NCBI GenBank assembly: GCA_008973525.1
Contig: WACJ01000513.1
Coordinates: 2,170,001 to 2,234,000, forward strand
Direction: 5' to 3'
Source: Stenopsyche tienmushanensis
Taxonomy: Eukaryota; Arthropoda; Insecta; Trichoptera; Stenopsychidae
Length of the DNA stretch: 64,000 nucleotides
A model generated the notes under the pieces. That model made no database searches, had not been told where the DNA came from, and worked only from the letters and a program-made list of their open reading frames with translations. Positions 1-11,504 of this stretch are shown piece by piece (position 1 is the stretch's first letter; each line of letters starts with the position of its first letter). The translations under genes were made by a program, and so were the position numbers.

Positions 1-320
1 GATTCACATATTAAATACATTTGAGGGTAAATAAAACAAGTTGTATGAGCGATATCAATTATAAGTATATAATATGGCATTTTGTATAAAATATAATATA
101 GTTCAAATATATGCTGCAATTTAGCTTGGTAGCACATATTCGATAGAATACATTTTCAATGACTTTATCGCATAAATCTAGCTGAATTTGCCGAATGACG
201 TTCGTTATGTTAACTTTGAGGCCATCAATTGTTTGCCGTTTATATACATAGATCTGTGATAGCATTGAAGAGGGTTAAATTGGTGGCCAGTTCAAATTTT
301 AAGCATCCCTATCGGAAGAC
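1..320 (-). mobile_element. Tc/mariner-like repeat (family 1), C-terminal part
   Basis: Read on the minus strand, 59-265 encodes the end of a Tc/mariner-like transposase. The residues IDGLKVNITNVIRQIQ and then LCDKVIEN match the usual tail of insect Tc/mariner transposases that end near RSRGGHLNDVIFH; that ending is partly degraded here. The + strand edge near 299-320 (AAGCATCCCTATCGGAAGAC) matches the terminal repeat of other copies in the window (24302, 33261, 44919). The left end lies outside the window. The copy cannot encode an active enzyme. Confidence 0.6.
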
Positions 321-826
321 CCTTCAGATCTGTTAAATTCGATAAAACCATTTATCATAAAAACCATGCAAAACGATCAATACGATTGGTTTTTATACAA
401 TTTGTATGACATCAAATTAAACATAAGCGATGACAACGAGCTAAAGTGATCGAAGCATTCATAGAAAATGGATATGGTCCAGTTCCTAGAAATTCTGGAA
501 TAATTTTAGAACAAAACCTACGATCTCAGTTTGACCCCATTTTCTCATGACGGAATCAATATATCTTCTTCTAGAGCTTTCATTATAAATTTGCGTAAAA
601 ATGCATCAACAAAACACACATAGCCGGACATCAGGACAAATCAAATATTGAAATGTCAAAGAGTATTCAAACATTTATGGAGTATGTTCTGAAATAGCCT
701 AAAGCATTATTTGAAACGTACTTTCTACAATGGCAGAATACGTATTTTGATGTAGTTCAATATTCGCAAATATTATTTTCATCATTTAAGGATGAATTCT
801 AGCCTAGAATAACTAAGCCTACCAGA
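321..826. other. AT-rich intergenic DNA
   Basis: I see no gene, RNA or recognisable transposon here. The sequence is AT-rich with no long open frame. Confidence 0.5.
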
Positions 827-1370
827 ATGAAATCTACGTTTGAAACGACTTTTTTCAACACGGTTGACATGATATCTCAAGTTTTAAATAACTGGATTTA
901 CTTTAAATTTGGTACAAATCTTTTTAATATAAATTTCTATCGTTCCTACCAGATTTATGTCAAAAAAATATTTTTAACTATTTTAAAAAAAGTTAAAACT
1001 GTGAAAAAATAAAGCCGATAAATAATTTTTTTTTTAAATCAGTCGCTATTTTCTAAGCAATATTTTTGGGTTATCCCTTACAGTGTACCTATAATATAAC
1101 TGAATCTATTTTGGCATGTATTGGTCAAAATGCCTTGCTAAAAAAATATCAATTTGTGTCGCTTCCCCAGACAAAAATATAAATCAATCATATTTTTATC
1201 AACTTGATGTATTTATTTATGAACCAATTATTTAAAATATATATGCACTATACTATGGGCTTTATTATAATTTTTATTTTATCAAATTAGCATTATTAAT
1301 AAACAAGTTATGAGCGTTTTTATGAAATCGCCAGAAATGTGCGGGATACAGCGGGCTCAATGCGATTTTT
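827..1370. repeat. AT-rich TIR repeat plus fragment of TTAA-type element
   Basis: From about 859 the sequence reads CACGGTTGACATGATATC and continues through CTACCAGATTTATGTCAA, the core of a repeat also found at 26376, 31254, 58124 and 60966. The right half is eroded. From about 1155 a second repeat begins: GTCGCTTCCCCAGACAAAA is the reverse complement of a stretch inside the TTAA-bounded element at 34975-35637. Both are non-coding; the 61-codon open frame at 827-1012 is a by-product of the repeat. Confidence 0.55.
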
Positions 1371-2150
1371 CTATCCGGTATGCATTATCATCTTTTTTAT
1401 CGTGATTTATTTGCAAAAGAGGAGTGTCACTATTGAAATATTATAATATGGAAGAGATCGGCTGCCTCTGAAAACTCAATAATTAGAGTTGTTCGTTGGG
1501 TCCGCTGGATGTTTGTTTTTTAGCTCTTTATTTGAATGACATGCACCGTCTTATTATTGGATTGGCATCAATCGTCCAACATGACACACAATTAATTAGC
1601 GTCGTGCCCTGGGCGAGGGCACCAATTAATTTTATTTCTAACAAAGCCCATCATTATGACTTCCTCTTCTCACCTACTGGGCCGATTGTTTGTTTTTAAA
1701 GGCTCTACCTGTCTTCCTTCTTTTCCCTTTTTTCTTGCCTTCGGTCACTCACGACACAACCGCCGGCCCTTTTTGATAAGCCCGCTCATTATGACCCTCG
1801 ATAAAATGTTAAACTTCTCGGCTTGTACGGGATCTTCGATATAGACACAAATTGATTTGAATATATAAGATATTCTCGCTTTACAAGCATATCGTAAAAA
1901 TTAACGAGCGGAGATATCCTGTTTGACACTTGATTGCTGAAAATGATTTACATCGACGCTTTTAAATATTCATTGATCCGCGTTATGAGAAATCACAGTG
2001 CGCAAAGAGTTATATGGCGGCGAGTCGTTTTTTGAAGTGCCGCCAAAAGATTTATGGAATCATTCATGCTGCAATTAAAGAAAGACTTCCAATTCGTTAT
2101 AATGTGGGAAATAAAATCAATTTTGCTTTGCATCATGCCAATTTTTAATA
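1371..2150. other. Unassigned intergenic DNA
   Basis: Moderately AT-rich. Open frames up to 67 codons (1496-1699, 1656-1844) show no family I recognise and overlap each other. Nothing else is supported. Confidence 0.4.
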
Positions 2151-2154
2151 CTTT

Positions 2155-2720
2155 TCAATGGAACTTTTCAAGCAATATTTCAACAGTGTTAAATAATGAC
2201 GTCATAAAATAAATATAGTTAAATACCCACCAATGTATTATTAATAATGGCGCATTAAAACCGATAATAAGAATCAAATATAACCCGGAATTTTGCTGCA
2301 TAAAATGTATTAGTGATATCTTATTTTTATACATAGCTCCCTTCATTAGAAATACATTTATTCCATCGGATAGTAAGCTTCTTGATCTCGTCATTGAAGA
2401 AAGAAGGCGAGATGTAACATCCTGCGTTGCGCAACGTGTAATTATTCATTTTCTCATAAAGGCGTGAAATCAATTGAAAATTTAAGGAAACTTAGGGACA
2501 GTTTAGGGATAGGTCCAAAATCTTCGTGAATCGTATGTCGGAAAAGTGATGGCTACGGTATTTTTTTAAATTGTAAATAACACGTTGCGCAACAGAGGAT
2601 GCTTCTTCTAGTCTTTGTTCTTCAATGACGGAATCAAAAAGCTTTCATACTCGATGAAATAAATGTATTTATAATAAAAGGACCTATGAAGAAAAATAAG
2701 AATTTATACCGCAAAATTTA
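2155..2720. repeat. Dispersed repeat with AACCCGGAATT motif
   Basis: The stretch near 2273-2295 (ATCAAATATAACCCGGAATT) and the following CATTAGAAATACATTTATTCC ... GTTGCGCAACG are shared with 8955-9150, 53345-53495 and in part 63700-63730. GTTGCGCAAC is palindromic and occurs twice here (near 2425 and 2585), once in each orientation of the surrounding sequence. The motif looks like the terminus of a Tc1/mariner-class element, but I see no transposase. Confidence 0.5.
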
Positions 2721-3404
2721 GGGGATTCAAAATTTGAATCCCCTCGTAATATTATTAAATTATTTTTTTTGCATTTATAAAGCCTTAGAATAGAATAAAA
2801 AAGGATTTCGAACCGAAACTAAAACGAAAATTGTAAATCGATAAAACCGCAAAATATCGGTTATTTTCGGTTCGGTACACTTTTTACACGAATGAGAGTT
2901 TGCTGGATTTTTCTGTTGATATAATATGTGAGTTTCGTCATTCTTATGTACATTATAGAATGCTTATGATGAAAAGTCTAAATCATGTTAGAAATAAAGT
3001 TTTTAATGCAAATAAAAATGAATCGTTTGGAGCTGAACCGGAATGATAACCAAAATGAAAAAATAGCGATATTATACCCATGGTCAATTATGGCAAAATT
3101 TCTAAATATTGTGACTTTATTTATTGCAATAATCATGTGTCGTTAAACAAATTGAATGCAATAATATATTCATACATATCGTGATTTATAAAATATATTA
3201 CGCAACGTTGATGTAATTATATCGTCTCAATTGAATTAATGAGGATGCATTAAAATGTCGTTTAATCGCATTTTAATGGCACGTATACAAATTTCTTGAA
3301 TTGCAATTTTATCAGAAATCGTTGTAATTATATTTATTAAATTCTCTACATTGCTTTGTCAGTCCTTCGATCGATTTTATTAAAATTTCCGATTTATAAG
3401 CCAA
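2721..3404. other. AT-rich intergenic DNA
   Basis: Nothing recognisable. Very AT-rich, no open frame of note. Confidence 0.4.
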
Positions 3405-3600
3405 AACCGATTTTAAATGCATTTCTACTTCGGCTGCATTTTTATCCTCAGGCTGCACTCCATGCAGCTGAAAAGACGGAAAGCCGCCGGGGCGAATAAA
3501 GAGGCTGTGATAACACTTCCCAGTTAAAATCCCGTATTTTATCCAATTTTGTCAATTTTGCTTTATGGGTGCGCATTATTAAGAAGCAGCATCGTCTTCT
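3405..3600 (-). pseudogene. mariner transposase fragment (family 3), C-terminal
   Basis: The reverse complement reads, with frame breaks, NNAHP then KAKLTKLDKIRDFNWEVL and PLYSP. These correspond to the HDNARPH...LNWEVLPHPPYSPD segment of mariner transposases, which carries the last two catalytic aspartates. The aspartate of the HDNARPH motif is lost. Related fragments lie at 27474-27710 and 63905-64000. It is a dead relic of an old element. Confidence 0.6.
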
Positions 3601-4870
3601 TTCTGTTCAATAAATACGGACCTTTCTCTTTTAATGGAGATACGAAATTTACGCGACAAAATAATGTAACTGGTCGTATATGTATTAATATGTATGGAAC
3701 CACTTTATGGCATGGAACACCGGACCACGTGCGTGCATACTCTCTGTGGGTCGCTCGAGTGTTCCAAACGCAACATCTGAGTGCATACTCATTAACGGGC
3801 TGAACACTAAGCGACTTTCTTTATAGCAAAAAATACGCTAGACGATTATATCGATTTTATTTGAAAGTGCTTTCTGGAGTGCATGGAGTTAAGTGACATC
3901 TTTCCTCGCAGACGGCGAAGACCTACATGATACTCAAGAAGTGCATGTCAGATTCGCTCCAACGCTCGCAATGGACTTGCAATTTGCAGTTGGAGAATGA
4001 GAAAGCTTTCGAATAAAGATGTATTTAATCAAGCCGATGATTTGGATTGAGCTTCATCAGCTTTATCGGGTCAATTAAAAATTGATTTTCTTGTATGGGA
4101 ATATGTCGATGGCATAGGCAGGTATTAAGATGCACTCGGTGCAACATAGTGGGTCGATGTGCAGCTATTTGGTATATTTTATAGGGCTGGGCAGGTGTGC
4201 CTACCTACACTTAAGTGACCGATGCAGCCACCTAAAATGAGCGTATTACCGGCCCATTTACTTATAATATAATATAATAAGGGAGGCTAAACCGCAGCCT
4301 GCGAACCGCGTAAAGCCTTCAATCATCCCGGCGCACTTATTTTGCGGGATAAAGTGCCGCTCTTACTTCTGTATAGCGTGGGATACTTTGTATTCGGGAT
4401 GAGGACATCATAATAATTCTTCATCAGAATAATTCTTCTGGTGCGATTTGAAACTGCTCGATTCATTCTCCAGTTTCGAACGATTCAAATATAGTTATCT
4501 CGCCGGAGTTAATGTATGGTGATCGATTTGAATCCCAACTCGATTAATCCTTCATCTGTCATATTAGCTTTGTGCAGACACGGGCTGCCATGTAACAAAA
4601 CGACAATCAACTGATATTTTCCCACTGTACCTTTTTTGCATCGAGTTTTGCCTCGCTGATGGCATTTAAGTTGTCAAGAAACAACATAGGGTTAAATGGC
4701 CATGAATACAAAAATATTTGGCTATATCGATTGATATGCAATCCTTTTATCGTACCATTTGTTCACTATTACATAATACCACATGAATATTGTTAATTTC
4801 ATTTAATCAAAGAACGATTGTGATTGAAAAAGCTTCTGTGCAATATTTGACAAGTTATGACAGCTTGTGT
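3601..4870. other. Unassigned intergenic DNA
   Basis: No gene or transposon recognised. The 84-codon open frame at 3549-3803 has no family resemblance and starts inside the mariner relic. A modestly GC-richer stretch lies at 4160-4400. Confidence 0.4.
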
Positions 4871-4872
4871 AA

Positions 4873-5055
4873 AGGTTTTTCAATAAGAACGCTCAAAGTT
4901 TGTTATATTATTGTGACTATATTATTAAAGTAATGTCTATCAAATTTATTGCAAACTCTTTAATAATATATGGCAAATTATTATGAAAAATTATAGCGTT
5001 AAATAATGTATATAAATTATCAAAATTTACATCAAACATATTGTTGAATTTAATT
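4873..5055. mobile_element. Tc/mariner-derived repeat (family 1), left end
   Basis: TTTTTCAATAAGAACGCTCA at 4876-4895 matches the family 1 terminal repeat. It is followed by the typical inner sequence (ATATGGCAAATTATTATG and TATAGCGTTAAATAATG). The right half is missing and the copy stops next to the inverted-repeat array at 5086. Confidence 0.55.
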
Positions 5056-5085
5056 TAAATCGGTTCAATTACGGTTTTCTCTTTA

Positions 5086-6075
5086 AAATCGACGAAGTCG
5101 GTGATGCCATAATCGCTTCACACCTATTACTTTCTGTCAGCTCCTAACAGCGTAAAATATTCTTCAATTCGAGGCATAGTTAATTGCAAGTAAACACTGT
5201 TGATAGCATACAAGAACAAGTCATTTCTTTACATTAACTGCTTTACAAGGAAATGATAACTGGGCAAAGACTCATTCAACAAGCAGCGACGAACAGAACG
5301 CAATTAAATATATAAACACTGTCGATAGCAAACAATATTCGGTCATTTCTTTGCGTAAATTAACCTTTTAAGGAGTATTATCGAAGGGTCTTCGATATGA
5401 CCTTCACTATTCAGAAAGAGCACTCTTGTGCATTGAAGCTCCGAGGCGGACAGAGACAGAGAGAACTTAGCGCAGTTCAGGAGACTGAGGCGGAGAGCTT
5501 TCTCGCATGCATCGCAGGATTGTATAGATTGTAATGATTTCGATTTTAAGTGTGTTATTTTTTTACGCAAAGAAACGATCGAATATTGTGTGTTATCGAG
5601 AGTGTTTGTTTATTTAACTGCTTGCTGTTCTTCACTGCGTGTTGAATGAGTTTTTGTCCAATTATCATTTCCTTTTAAAGGAGGAGCACTTGAATCGATT
5701 TTTTGTGCATTGTTTATGTAAAGAAATGAAGTGGTCTTGTATGCACTATCAAGTGTTCATTTACAATTGACTCTGCCTCGAATTGAAGATTGTCTTACGC
5801 TGATTAGGAGCTGACAGAAAGTAATCGGTGTAAAGCGATTATGACATCAACGACTTCATCGATTTTAAATTTGCTCACTAACGAAAAGGTTAAACTTGAA
5901 AACTTGAAATCGAAATCATTATTAGTCGATAAATTTGGGTTAACGATCTATACAATCATGCGATGTAGGCGGAGAGGCTCTCCGTCTCTGTCTCCCGAAC
6001 TGCGCTACGTTTTCTCTTTGTCTCTGTCTGTCTCCGAGCTCAATGTACATGAATGCTCTTTCTGAAAAGTGGAGG
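5086..6075. repeat. Large imperfect inverted repeat (foldback element)
   Basis: The left arm (about 5086-5355) and right arm (about 5575-5875) are reverse complements with scattered differences. TTACTTTCTGTCAGCTCCTAA near 5128 pairs with its complement near 5800-5821, and TTTCTTTGCGTAAA near 5346 pairs with TTTACGCAAAGAAA near 5562. The 200-bp centre (5370-5560) carries a GTCTCTGTC-type stretch that reappears inverted just outside the right arm at 5985-6045. Diverged relatives lie at 14790-15200 and 21330-21450. The open frames inside (5343-5570 minus, 5841-6065 plus) resemble each other only because the DNA is repeated. No transposase is seen. Confidence 0.65.
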
Positions 6076-6960
6076 GGGATCCCAGGCCTTGGGATAGTAC
6101 TCCTTTAGGGGTTAAATACGGAGTCATTGTTGTTATTTCTATTGTTTTCTTTAATTTTTAACAGGATGATGTCAATGAAGGATATCAGCTTATTTGTATG
6201 ACACACAAATGAGCAAAAACACATAAAAATATCAAGCACAAGATGAAACAGCTTTCGATAAAGGATTGATTTGTTTCAAGAATAATTCTAATATGCTACC
6301 GCTCCGACACAATTATGGAATTTTTATTCTCACCAGCGAATTCCGAACGATCATTTGATACGCCCTTTACGCAAAAATGCGTATTTAACTTTCATTATTG
6401 TCATTTAAAAATATTCATATTGTCATCAAGACAACACTTTCGGTGATTTTGAGCACTGGACGAAATTATGGCCATCGCCGCGCGTGACTTTCGGTCAAAT
6501 TCCAATATCGATGGGAATAATAAAATCGGATATGCCATCTTTACAACCGACGCTTAAAATTTTACATCGAATTTCGAGATCGCCACGTAATTATTTTACA
6601 CATGTAAGATTCGATGTTTCCTAATCCCCCCCGTAGAAAAAACACACACACAGGACAACATTAAAATTCAATACGACGGGCGTAACAATTAATCACCGGT
6701 TATAAATAAGCTATCGCGAGTCGTGTTTTAATTCAATGTATTTACATATAAAGAGCGTCGTATTGTGTATAAACATTACGCTATAATCAACGCGCGTGAC
6801 ACTTCTTGCAGGATGTTGTGTGACGTCTGTGGAAAAATGAAAAATATAAAATTGCATAGAGGACAAACAGACATACAGACATACGTAGGATCGAAAAATG
6901 CTTGTATTTAATTGAACGGAATTCTGAGAACCCATCTTTGATTCAACTTTTTGTAATAAT
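6076..6960. other. Unassigned intergenic DNA
   Basis: No gene recognised. The 88-codon frame at 6711-6977 on the minus strand has no family signature. Confidence 0.4.
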
Positions 6961-6969
6961 TTTTTTCCG

Positions 6970-7090
6970 TCGCACACGACGACCTTTCCATTGGAAGAAT
7001 TTACTGTGACTCAACAAAATGGTCGACAAACACGTTGGGACGAAACAAAAAATAGTCCCCAGCCTCAGCAGCCTTTGTAACCTTACTTTC
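6970..7090. repeat. Single arm of a foldback repeat seen at 50670-50905
   Basis: TCCATTGGAAGAATTTACTG followed by TGACTCAACAAAATGG matches, with few changes, both arms of the inverted repeat at 50670-50905. The match runs on past the arm to the AAAAAATAGTCCCC...CCTTTGTAACCT stretch, which resembles 50963-51010. Only one arm remains here. Confidence 0.55.
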
Positions 7091-7383
7091 TAGATGATCT
7101 TCATATAATAAGATTGTAGCGCTACTGAATTTTTGAAGCAAATCTTTTAAAAGCGCGGTAGGGTAAATATGTTTTGAACATCACAAAAAATGAAACACCA
7201 ATCGGCAGTTGGTCAAAAAGAGAGGGAGAATCATTTGAATTATTAATGTGTATCTAAACGTATTATAAATGAACCAATACAACGGTAGTGCGCCTATCTT
7301 ATTATATATTATACAGACACAGCTTAATTTTTATATTAGTGTAGCTGTTGAGACCCTAATAACAACATCAAAATATGGCAGAG

Positions 7384-7719
7384 AAACTACCTTATTTTAA
7401 AAATGAATAACATAAACAATATATGAGATATTCATTTAATTATTTTATTCTTATTATAGAAATATATTTAAAGTTTTTATTTATTATGTATTATAAATGA
7501 TATCATTAAGGTGGCTTCCGTTCTGGTCAATGCAGAGTATAGATAAGCTACAAACCCGAATATCTCTATGCATTGACCAGAAAGAAGGCCATCTTAGTGA
7601 TATCATTTTTTTAATATAATAAATATATTTTTTAAATATTTTTCTATAATATGTTAAAATAATTAAATTGATATCTCTTATATTGTTGGTGTTATTAGTT
7701 TTTAAAATAAGGTAGTTTT
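7384..7719. repeat. Long palindrome, arms about 157-161 bp
   Basis: The left arm 7384-7540 and right arm 7559-7719 are reverse complements at roughly four positions in five, around an 18-base loop. The outer ends pair AAACTACCTTATTTTAAAAA with its complement at 7700-7719, and the inner stems pair TTCTGGTCAATGCA with TGCATTGACCAGAA. A transcript would fold into one long hairpin. The frame at 7484-7885 is a shadow of the palindrome. Confidence 0.7.
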
Positions 7720-7724
7720 CATGC

Positions 7725-8508
7725 TGCACCCTAAAGATTGTGTGTATTTGAACTTCCAATTGAGATCGACGGGATGATGATGTTGTTCCATAATATCCTC
7801 CAATCATATTATCCGAGCAATTAGCCAATGTTCTTACTTTCGGATCGAGCCGCTCTCGTATTTTACGTGAATTATTTTCTTGCATCCAAGACGAACGGCT
7901 TTTTCTCGATAATCCGAAGAGAGCCTTAATAGACGAGGCGTAACTCTCATTTAACCAAATTGTGCCAAATTACATCGGGGTTGCTTATTGGTAAATGTAA
8001 TATTGCACGTGTCGATTTAGAGCCATATGATTAAGCAGGGCCGCATTTTGTAATTACAATCTCATCCTTTAGTTGTGCACGTGAATGCATTGTGGACAAA
8101 AAAAAAGAGACCGAAATCGCCCGTCCTGGGCCAGCCGTTGCATTAAATCTTGGGTGCGCCTAATCCACTTTGATATACATTAACTGTTTCCGTTGCATTT
8201 GTACAAGTAAAAGCTTTAACACAAAAGGCTTTTTCCACTTTTAAGGCAAATTTATTTATGCCAGTTTGCTGCCCTTTGACTTATCAAAGGGTATACGACA
8301 CAAGAATGGACAATTTTTACGCAATGCTATCTTAGGTCTTTCAACAGCGAATAATTTTATTATGCACCGTATATGTTGATTAATAATTTCGGCAACTCGC
8401 ACCTAGCATTTGATCCAAATATTTTGTCGATGGACGACAGCCTAACTATTCCTAGTCGCCTGCCTGTTCCCTGACAAAATAAAAATTGATTGATAATGAA
8501 TGTGTATA
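7725..8508. other. Unassigned intergenic DNA
   Basis: Nothing supported. Mixed composition, no recognisable element. Confidence 0.4.
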
Positions 8509-8761
8509 GGGTATTTCAATAAGGTTGTATGTTGGATATCTACTTAATATTATTACAATTTGAAAGCATATTTTATGGCATTAAATATGAAATATAAAGT
8601 CGTTCAAATATCCGCCGCGACTTTGCTTGGTGATACGTATTCGGTATAATGCCATAATGCCCTCAAATCGCTCGTGCAGAATATCCATCATGATGGGATC
8701 TTTTGGCGAAACGTTACTCGATTTTGAAAATATTAAGTTGTCCCATAAGTCTCTTTCGCAA

Positions 8762-10284
8762 ATGAACACAGATCTAATCAAAGCCATGGTTGAAGAAAAC
8801 CCACGATATACTGTTCAAGTTAGAAATTCCACGAACATCCGTCCAAAATCATCTGACAAAATTGGGCTACATCTAGGTAAAATCAATTATTCGAATATCG
8901 AATGCGAAATTGGTAAAATATTCGAATATTCGAGTATTCGAATATTTTATATATGTAGACGAGGGTGATTCAAATATAACCCGGAATTTTTCATTAGTGT
9001 TATTATATAAAAATATAAATGAAGCATCTTAATTTTCTATAAAGTTCCCTTTATTAGAAATAAATTTATTTCCTCAGGAAGGAAGGTTCTTGATCCCATC
9101 ACACAAAAAGGGCGAGAAGTATCATCTTCTGTTGCGCAACGCGTTTTCTCGTAGACAAAGGCTAGACATCAAGGGAAATTTTTAGGTTTTCGGTTTCAAC
9201 GAAATCAAAAGGATCAGAATTTTATTTACTTTTCAGCAATACATATTTTTTTTAAAAAAAAGTGCATTGAACGTTCTACTTTTAAGCTTGGCCGTAATTT
9301 CATTTTTGTTGAGCCTGCTGTTAAAAAAACCCTCTCAGTTGTCATTGAGTTTGGTTTTATCGACAGTATCTAAAATATCACCTTTTTTTGGCATGATCAA
9401 TATTTTTGAATAATTTTTTAATAAACTTTACACAAATTCAATAAAATAATTTCAATAAACTTGGCACTTTTTTGCATTTCTTTGTTGCTATTTCGATTGG
9501 CAGAAGAACATCGAGGAATTTTCTTAAAAAATATGTAACGAATAATATTCGATTAATTTTACAAATATTCGAATATACGAATATTGTAAAACGGGCAAAT
9601 ATATTCGAATATCGAATATTCGATTGCTACATCAATCGTTCAGATGTGTGGCTTCCTCATGAACTGACTGACTCAAATAAACTTCAGCGTATTTCAACAT
9701 ACGATCTTTTTCCCCAACGATATAATAGTCAACGTTTTTTGAAGATACTTGTCACTGAAGATGAAAGTTGGATACTCTATGAGAATATCCAACGTAAACG
9801 GTCTTGGACCAAGGATACAGAAGCTTTAACTGTAGCTAAACCTGGCCTACATCCAAAAAATGTTTTGCTATGCATTTGGTAGAACTGGAAGGGGTTAGTT
9901 TATTATGAGCTACTTCAGCAAGGTGAAACGATCAATTCTACAAAAAATAGTTTCCAAATAGACAATCTAAAGGATATATTTGCCAGAAAGTGGCCAGAAT
10001 TAGCGAACAGACGAGGCGTTGTTTTTCATCACGATAACGCCAGGCCTCATGTGTCTTTGCTTAGAAATAAATTATTATCATTTGACTGGGATTTTTTACC
10101 TCATCCTCTATACTCTCAGGACATTGCCCCGTTAGATTATTATTTATTTCTTTCATTAAAAAAATCTTTACGTGGTAAAAATTTTAATTCAAAAAATAAT
10201 ATGAAAATGTACCTTGATCAATATTTTGCCAACAAACCTGAGAAATTTTGGCAAAAAGGCATTATGAGGCTTCCGGAGAGATGA
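8762..10284 (+). pseudogene. mariner transposase, interrupted
   Basis: Transposases of this family cut and rejoin the element at TA sites. The frame starts at ATG 8762 (MNTDLIKAMVEENPRYT), which aligns with the second helix-turn-helix of full mariners, so about 60-70 N-terminal residues are absent. After the insertion it resumes at about 9627 (YINRSDVWLPHELTDSNK). The catalytic aspartates are visible: TEDESW (Asp codon near 9759), FHHDNARPH (10033) and IAPLDYYLF (10135), the last two 34 codons apart, close to the mariner D,D34D signature. Breaks are the 752-bp insertion, a small disruption after PRYT compared with the copy at 18463, and a TAG at 9880-9882 where relatives have a tryptophan. 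From there to the stop at 10284 the frame is clean. It is a pseudogene but a fairly young one. Confidence 0.8.
8874..9625. mobile_element. 752-bp non-autonomous element with 8-bp duplication (hAT-like)
   Basis: GCTACATC at 8866-8873 is repeated exactly at 9626-9633. The second mariner copy (18330-18350 region) has a single matching site (GTTACATC), so this is an insertion with an 8-bp target duplication, as made by hAT transposases. Both ends are rich in TTCGAATATTCGA-type palindromes. Inside are TTCAAATATAACCCGGAATT and GTTGCGCAAC blocks shared with 2155-2720 and 53241-53764. No coding capacity is visible. The exact ends do not form a clean long inverted repeat, so assignment to hAT rests mainly on the duplication length. 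Confidence 0.7.
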
Positions 10285-10549
10285 GGAAAGGTAATAGAAC
10301 AGAATGGATCATATATTATTCAATATATTTTGATGTAATACCAATTATTGTTTATATTTTTTCTTAATATGAAAACGAAAGAAACTTATGGGACACCCTA
10401 ATAAGATTTGATAATTTTTACACTTTGTTCAACGCTATAACCTTTTAAGATAATTTGCTATATACTATTAAATATGGCTGCTATATACTATTATATTAGA
10501 TATGGCTGCTATTACTTTAAAAAAAATCAAGCGTCCCTATTGACCCTAT

Positions 10550-11500
10550 ATTAGTATTATCATTATAACTTATTAACCCATAGTAACAAAAGTTTGGGTC
10601 CCCCTGATAAACTGTAATTCAAATGCAACGCTTAGATGACAGTACTGTATAATGTTTATACAAGACGTCTTTTAAAATGATGTAAGCCATTTTGATTTTG
10701 TAAGATTGTACAATTTTAACAATGGACAACGCGTTTACATTATTCTTGAATAACGAACGAGAGATCCTTTGTTTTTAACCAAAATTCACTGTAAATAAGA
10801 AAAATTGTCGTATTTGGGTTGATGAAAATCCGCTTGTATTCAGACTAAAAAAAACATAAAAGCGTCAAATTTGAATGAGCCTATATTTTAGCACACATAC
10901 CCTATGATTTTATCAATCGCCGAATACCATGGACACTTCTGTTGTCCATAAATTGCGATCCAATTTATGCATTAATTCATAACGAATACTAAACCAGGAT
11001 CGTGTCAAAGTTGCGTTTAAAACATCGAGAGCCTATTTGCCGTTTTTCTGATGCATAAATCATCACGCCCATACATCAGACCCTGATGTAATTATGCTCA
11101 TGGTGTTTTGGACATTCGTCGGGTAATTTCCCAAAAGATGGTTGACAAAACCAATTTCAATATTAATAAGCCTAAGCAGTGTTACGAAACGGAGGAGAAT
11201 TACGGCCATTACTTATGGCGTTGTCGTATCGAACATAATTTTTTTGGTAACCAACTATTAGTAAGGTGTTTATCATAAAACCTACCATTAAATTCTTAGG
11301 CGGTCTGCCCCATATAAGTCACTTCCATAATAACTCCGGGGCATAACTCATGAGCTAATGAACGCTCGAAGTGACTAGTCGAAATCCATGCTTGGTGGCA
11401 CCATGATTTTTGGATTTAAATCGGAACAATTCGCGTATGACGGAATTGACAATATAATATTCGGATACGTATGTAATATTGTTTGTTGATAACAGTACAT
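10550..11500. other. Unassigned intergenic DNA
   Basis: No gene, RNA or element recognised. Confidence 0.4.
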
Positions 11501-11504
11501 TTTT

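Larger units (their letters stand above)
8733..10401 (+). mobile_element. mariner element (family 2) inserted at TA
   Basis: The ends are TTAAGTTGTCCCATAAGT at 8733 and ACTTATGGGACACCCTAA at 10384-10401, inverted repeats of each other, flanked by TA at 8731-8732 and 10402-10403. It carries an interrupted transposase. It is itself split by a 752-bp insertion at 8874-9625. Without that insertion the element is about 0.9 kb, shorter than the usual 1.3 kb for mariners, because the part encoding the first helix-turn-helix is missing. Confidence 0.85.
8511..10546. mobile_element. Tc/mariner-derived repeat (family 1) carrying nested insertions
   Basis: The left end GTATTTCAATAAGG (8511) and right end AAGCGTCCCTATTGACCC (10530-10546) are the family 1 terminal repeats. 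The left part on the minus strand still reads MDILHERFEG and, nearer the end, RITKQSRGGYLNDFIFHI, the transposase tail of this family. The element is split at a TA by the mariner at 8733-10401. Joining the flanks (...TTTTGAAAATA with AGATTTGATAATTTT...) restores the uninterrupted sequence seen in the copy at 33465-33485. It is inactive. Confidence 0.75.

Noticed and set aside
7484..7885. 133-codon minus-strand frame as a gene
   Set aside because: It runs through the long palindrome and AT-rich flank; the translation has no domain and depends on the repeat.
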